In this document: piece by piece, positions 60,765 through 64,000 of the stretch
How the letters are laid out: each line of letters begins with the position of its first letter
How positions within the stretch are numbered: the first letter of the stretch is position 1
From: Spirodela intermedia
Taxonomy: Eukaryota; Streptophyta; Magnoliopsida; Alismatales; Araceae
Assembly (NCBI GenBank): GCA_902729315.2
Contig: LR746270.1
Span: forward strand, 2,970,501 to 3,034,500
DNA length: 64,000 bases
Direction of reading: 5' to 3'
Program-made: the position numbers and the translations under genes
Notes under the pieces: generated by a model
What the model was told of the DNA's origin: nothing
Databases searched by the model: none
The model's input: the letters and a program-made list of their open reading frames with translations, nothing else

Positions 60765-62502
60765 ATGGAACACCTTGTGACGCTGGGGGTAGCGGTGGGT
60801 TTCCTCTGTGTCTTGTGCAGCTTGTTCATGAGGTGGAATGAGCTGAGGCACTGGCGGAGGGGCCTCCCTCCGGGGACGATGGGCTGGCCGGTCGTCGGCG
60901 AGACGATCGAGTTTCTCCGGCGGGGTCCCGACTTCATGAAGAAGCAGAGAGCCAGGTGAGGGATCTCCTCTCCTCTGTAAATAATGGCCGTTGCGGCGGC
61001 GAGAGCAAGCAAAACCTGGCTGGCGGTGATCGGAAATGTTTGCAGGTATGGGAGCTTGTTCACGTCCCATCTGCTGGGCAGCCCCACCGTTGTGTCCACG
61101 GATCTGGAAGTCAACAGGTGGATCCTCATGAACGAGGGCAAGGGGCTCGTTCCGGGGTACCCGCGGGCCATGGCCGTGATTCTCGGGGAGGGGAATGTTT
61201 CGGCGGTCCACGGCCCCGTCCATCGCGTTGTGAGGGGCGCGCTGATGTCTGTGATCGGCCCCGCCGCCGTGAGAGACCGGCTCTTCCCCACGTTAGACGA
61301 GTTCATCGGATCCCGCCTCCACAGCTGGGGCGGCGGGGGCGCCACTCTGGACGTCCAGGAGAAGGCCAGAGAGGTCAGTTTGGAGATTAAGCAGGATCCC
61401 TCCGCCGCCGTTCGGGGCGAGATTTTTGACCTGCGGCGTGTCTTTCGTTTCCAGATGCTCCTCTCGTCAACGCTCAAGCTGATCTCCGGGACTGAGACCG
61501 GCGAAACGGCGGCGGAGCTCAAGGCGGAGTTCTTCACGCTCCTTCGGGGGACCCTCTCTCTCCCCGTCAATCTCCCCGGCACCGCCTACCGCCGCGGACT
61601 CCAGGCAAGCTCTCTCTCCTTCTCCCTCCGCCGCTGTCCTCGTCGTCGTCCTCCTCCTCCTCCTCCTCCGGCCACTCTGACGGCCTCACTCTCCAGGCGA
61701 GGAAGAGGATCACCAGCCTGTTAAGGGACCTGATTGAGGAGAGGAGGAGCCCTTCCGCCCCGAAGGGCGGCGGTGATATACTCAGTTTCCTTCTCCGGGA
61801 GGAAGAACGACAAGAAGAGCAAGAGGTCCACCGGACGAGGCCCAAGCTCACCGACGACCAGACGATTGATTTGCTCGTCACCATCATGTACACCGGCTTT
61901 GAGGCCGTCTCCTCCACGGTGACGATGGTGGTCAAGTATCTCCACGACCACCCATCCGCCCTCCAAGAACTTCGGGTAAAATCTCTAATCCTCTTCTTCA
62001 ACGACCAACTTAATGACCTCTCTCTCTCGCTCTCTCTCTCTTTCTCACTCTTTGTGTAGAACGAGTATTCGGAGATCGGACGGCGGAAATCGTCGCCGGA
62101 TGAGGCGTTGACCTGGGAGGACTACACGTCCATGAGCTTCACTCGTGCGGTTAGCAAGCACCTTCCTCCTCCTCCTCCACCATGTTCTTCCTCCTCAGAA
62201 ACCCTAATCCGCGTGGGCGGCTGAAGGTGATCCTGGAGACGATGCGGTTGGCCACCATAGTCAACGGGGTTATGAGGAAGACGACCAAGGACATCCCCAT
62301 CAATGGTGAGTCCCGAATTAGGGTTCCCCCCCTCCGCTAATCAGAGAGGAGGGACATCTGACGAACGGCCCGGACTGACTCTTCGTAGGGTTCGTCATCC
62401 CCAAGGGGTGGAGAATCCTGGTCTACGTCAGAGAGAGCAACTACGACTCCCTGAGGTACCCGATGTCGCTCTGCTTCGACCCCTGGAGATGGAAGGTGAC
62501 TC

Positions 62503-62544
<42 letters not shown>

Positions 62545-62867
62545 TCTCTCTCTACTGAACCCTGCTGTGGCCCCCCTCCAGGACAGGAGCCTGGAGAATC
62601 ACCCATACTTCATGGCATTCGGCTGCGGGGGGAGGCTCTGCCTGGGGAAGGAGCTGGCCATGGTTGAGACATCCCTGTTCCTTTACTACTTCTTGACCAG
62701 ATATAGGTAAAGAAAGGGCTACTCTTCCTGCTCTCTCTCTCTCCCCTTCCACAGTGAGAAGTAAGCTCTGAAATGGCAGGTGGGAGGAGACCGGAGGGGA
62801 CGAAATAGTCCTGTTTCCAAGAGTAGAAGCCCCCCGAGGCCTCCACATCCGGCTCTGGACCAACTGA
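60765..62867 (+). CDS. CYP85A: CYP85A-family cytochrome P450 (brassinosteroid C-6 oxidase-like), 478 aa, nine exons
   Basis: CYP85A enzymes oxidise C-6 of 6-deoxo-brassinosteroids at the ER (castasterone formation). Exons: 60765-60955, 61046-61373, 61455-61604, 61697-61975, 62060-62149, 62227-62305, 62389-62495, 62582-62706, 62780-62867, all in phase. Seen: an N-terminal hydrophobic anchor, RGLPPGTMGWPVVGET, RWILMNEGKGLVPGYP, LPGTAYRRG, an I-helix YTGFEAVSST, ExxR as ETMR, NGVMRKTTKD, FDPWRW, the haem loop FGCGGRLCLGKEL, and FPRVEAPRGLHIR. Oddities: the I-helix Thr is Ala (codon 61904-61906, residue 293), intron 3 is GC-AG, intron 2 (81 bp) is in frame without stops, and exon 7 is divergent (YPMSLCF where YPDPLTF is usual). 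No stop or frameshift is present, but activity is uncertain. A broken inverted copy lies at 38.6-42.3 kb. Confidence 0.92.
61605..61696 (+). other. GC-AG intron 3 of CYP85A
   Basis: The donor is CAG|GCAAGC and the acceptor ctctccag. The flanking exons join RRGLQ to ARKRI as in other CYP85A proteins, and no GT donor nearby preserves the frame. The pseudogene has GAG|GCAAGC at the same site. Confidence 0.85.
62506..62552 (+). repeat. (CT)n microsatellite in CYP85A intron 7
   Basis: A CT run of about 47 bases. The inverted pseudogene carries the corresponding GA run at 39285-39317, next to its LTR insertion. Confidence 0.9.
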
Positions 62868-64000
62868 ACCTACCCACGTAGATAAACCCGGGAGACTCCA
62901 CCTGGAGCTGAAGAAGATGACGGCGGGGCGGCGGGAGGCGCCACCAGAGCTGCCGCCGGCGACCCCCCTAAACGGGAAACCCAGAGACGGAAAGGATCAT
63001 TATCTACCCATAGAAGTAAGGTGAGGACGTAAGCTGTAGTCCTACAAGAAATCGGGAGGCTTCTTTCTATCTGTATCCGTCATCGGACGATGTTTTACGT
63101 TTCTATGTTTCCTTCTACACTCAAGTTGAACCGGCCCAACGTGTAGCGGCCTATTCGAACCTTTAAAAGGTATCTGATTAGAACTCGGCCGAACGATTCG
63201 AAGAAAAGAAGATCCCCGAACCCTCTCTTCGACCAGCGCCGTCTCTTCTCCGCAAAATGACATCGTAGCAGTGTAATAAAGCTTCTGGCTGTGTCTCCAC
63301 AAGTCTGATTGCTCCTTGCTAGCAGGCCTTCTAATTTTATGTCATAATCTATGAAGACTCCGTCCGAAGCATCTCTCTCCATCGTTTTCGATTCTGACAT
63401 GTTCACGATTTTATTCCATCGCTGCTTGAGCTACTATTCCGTAGACATTTGATCCTTTATCTTGTTGTCTGGTTGTTATCTAGTCATCGCCCTTGCGGAA
63501 TGACCCTTTCTTCTGTCTGAAAAACGTACAAGACTTCTCTTAGTCAGATTTCTGGCACAGACATCAGAGTCTTTCCCATGTCTGGTGCGGTAATATTTTA
63601 TTTGAACATTTCCACCCTACGGTAGAATATTCCGACGTCAGAGCTCACTCCTATCTCAACGTGTCAGCGGGTCGGAGGGGACAATGAACTTAATGCAGTC
63701 ATAGAGCTACCTAATGTCACACAAATAGAAAAATTAGATGGGAACAGCTGCTTTGATTGGGATTAATACATTAACTTAGAATTGAAAAAAAGAGGAATGC
63801 TTGACCACACTGATCATAGGGTCCTAACCAGTACATCATGTGTTTACAACACGGGATCGATTAGATTCTTGGATCATTAGATGGTTGTTGGGTAGAATGG
63901 TCACCGAAATTAGGACTTGCCTGCATCTCGCATCATCAAAGGATACCCGGGAGAGTCTTCACAAGACCGACTCAAGAACAATGGATGGATAACTAATATT
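62868..64000 (+). other. 3' flank of CYP85A, source copy of the inverted duplication
   Basis: No gene is seen. From the stop codon to about 63760 the sequence is matched, inverted, by 38830-38648 and then 33544-32970 on either side of the copia insertion. Minus-strand open frames at 63042-63406 have no recognised domain and are broken in the other copy. Confidence 0.75.

Noticed and set aside
1-64000. Search for CRISPR arrays, operons, riboswitches or bacterial-type systems
   Set aside because: All genes are intron-bearing plant nuclear genes, and the repeated units found are minisatellites or retroelements rather than regularly spaced direct repeats with unique spacers.
1-64000. Biosynthetic gene cluster around CYP85A
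   Set aside because: The only other enzymes (G6PDH, asparaginase, HAD protein) belong to unrelated primary metabolism or unknown roles, and retroelements separate them from the P450.

Overview
The window is plant nuclear DNA. It contains interrupted genes with GT-AG (and one GC-AG) introns, a plastid-type glucose-6-phosphate dehydrogenase, a DEK chromatin protein, a plant L-asparaginase, an NF-YB relic, a brassinosteroid-class P450 (CYP85A), and a dense nest of plant LTR retrotransposons and a LINE. GC-rich exons in the CYP85A and NF-YB loci and many long GA/CT microsatellites suggest an angiosperm, possibly a monocot or early-branching lineage. The species cannot be named from sequence alone.

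Layout. 1-2647 (+): last six exons of a plastidic G6PDH gene whose 5' part lies outside the window. 3.7-14.8 kb (+): an 11-exon gene for a 770-aa DEK-domain protein behind an ACGTG-rich promoter. 14.8-18.0 kb: AT-rich spacer with a GA tract and degenerate repeats. 18.1-19.8 kb (+): a decayed NF-YB-like gene fused to a 72-bp Gly-rich minisatellite. 20.2-23.6 kb (-): a complete 4-exon L-asparaginase/isoaspartyl peptidase gene (314 aa). 24.4-31.9 kb (-): a 6-coding-exon HAD/FCP1-like protein gene (651 aa) with a long 5' leader. 32-59 kb: accessory DNA made of a Ty1/copia element, a broken inverted copy of CYP85A, about 1.6-kb solo-LTR-like elements (one nested in another), an older antisense copia, an antisense Athila-like gypsy fragment, a chromovirus fragment and an L1-type LINE. 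60.2-62.9 kb (+): a nine-exon CYP85A gene (478 aa) with a tandemly duplicated promoter segment.

Functional relations. The housekeeping genes (plastid NADPH supply, chromatin, asparagine breakdown, HAD protein) look independent of each other and show no sign of a biosynthetic cluster. The most informative structure is the pair of CYP85A copies. The (+) copy at 60.8-62.9 kb is open but has lost the conserved I-helix threonine. The (-) copy at 38.6-42.3 kb is 5'-truncated, lacks ExxR, carries a stop and two retroelement insertions, yet keeps that threonine. Homology continues past the gene into the 3' flank, so this is an inverted segmental duplication later split by transposons with identifiable target-site duplications.

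All exon boundaries were placed by hand from reading frame, splice consensus and remembered family sequences. No alignment, transcript data or database search was available.
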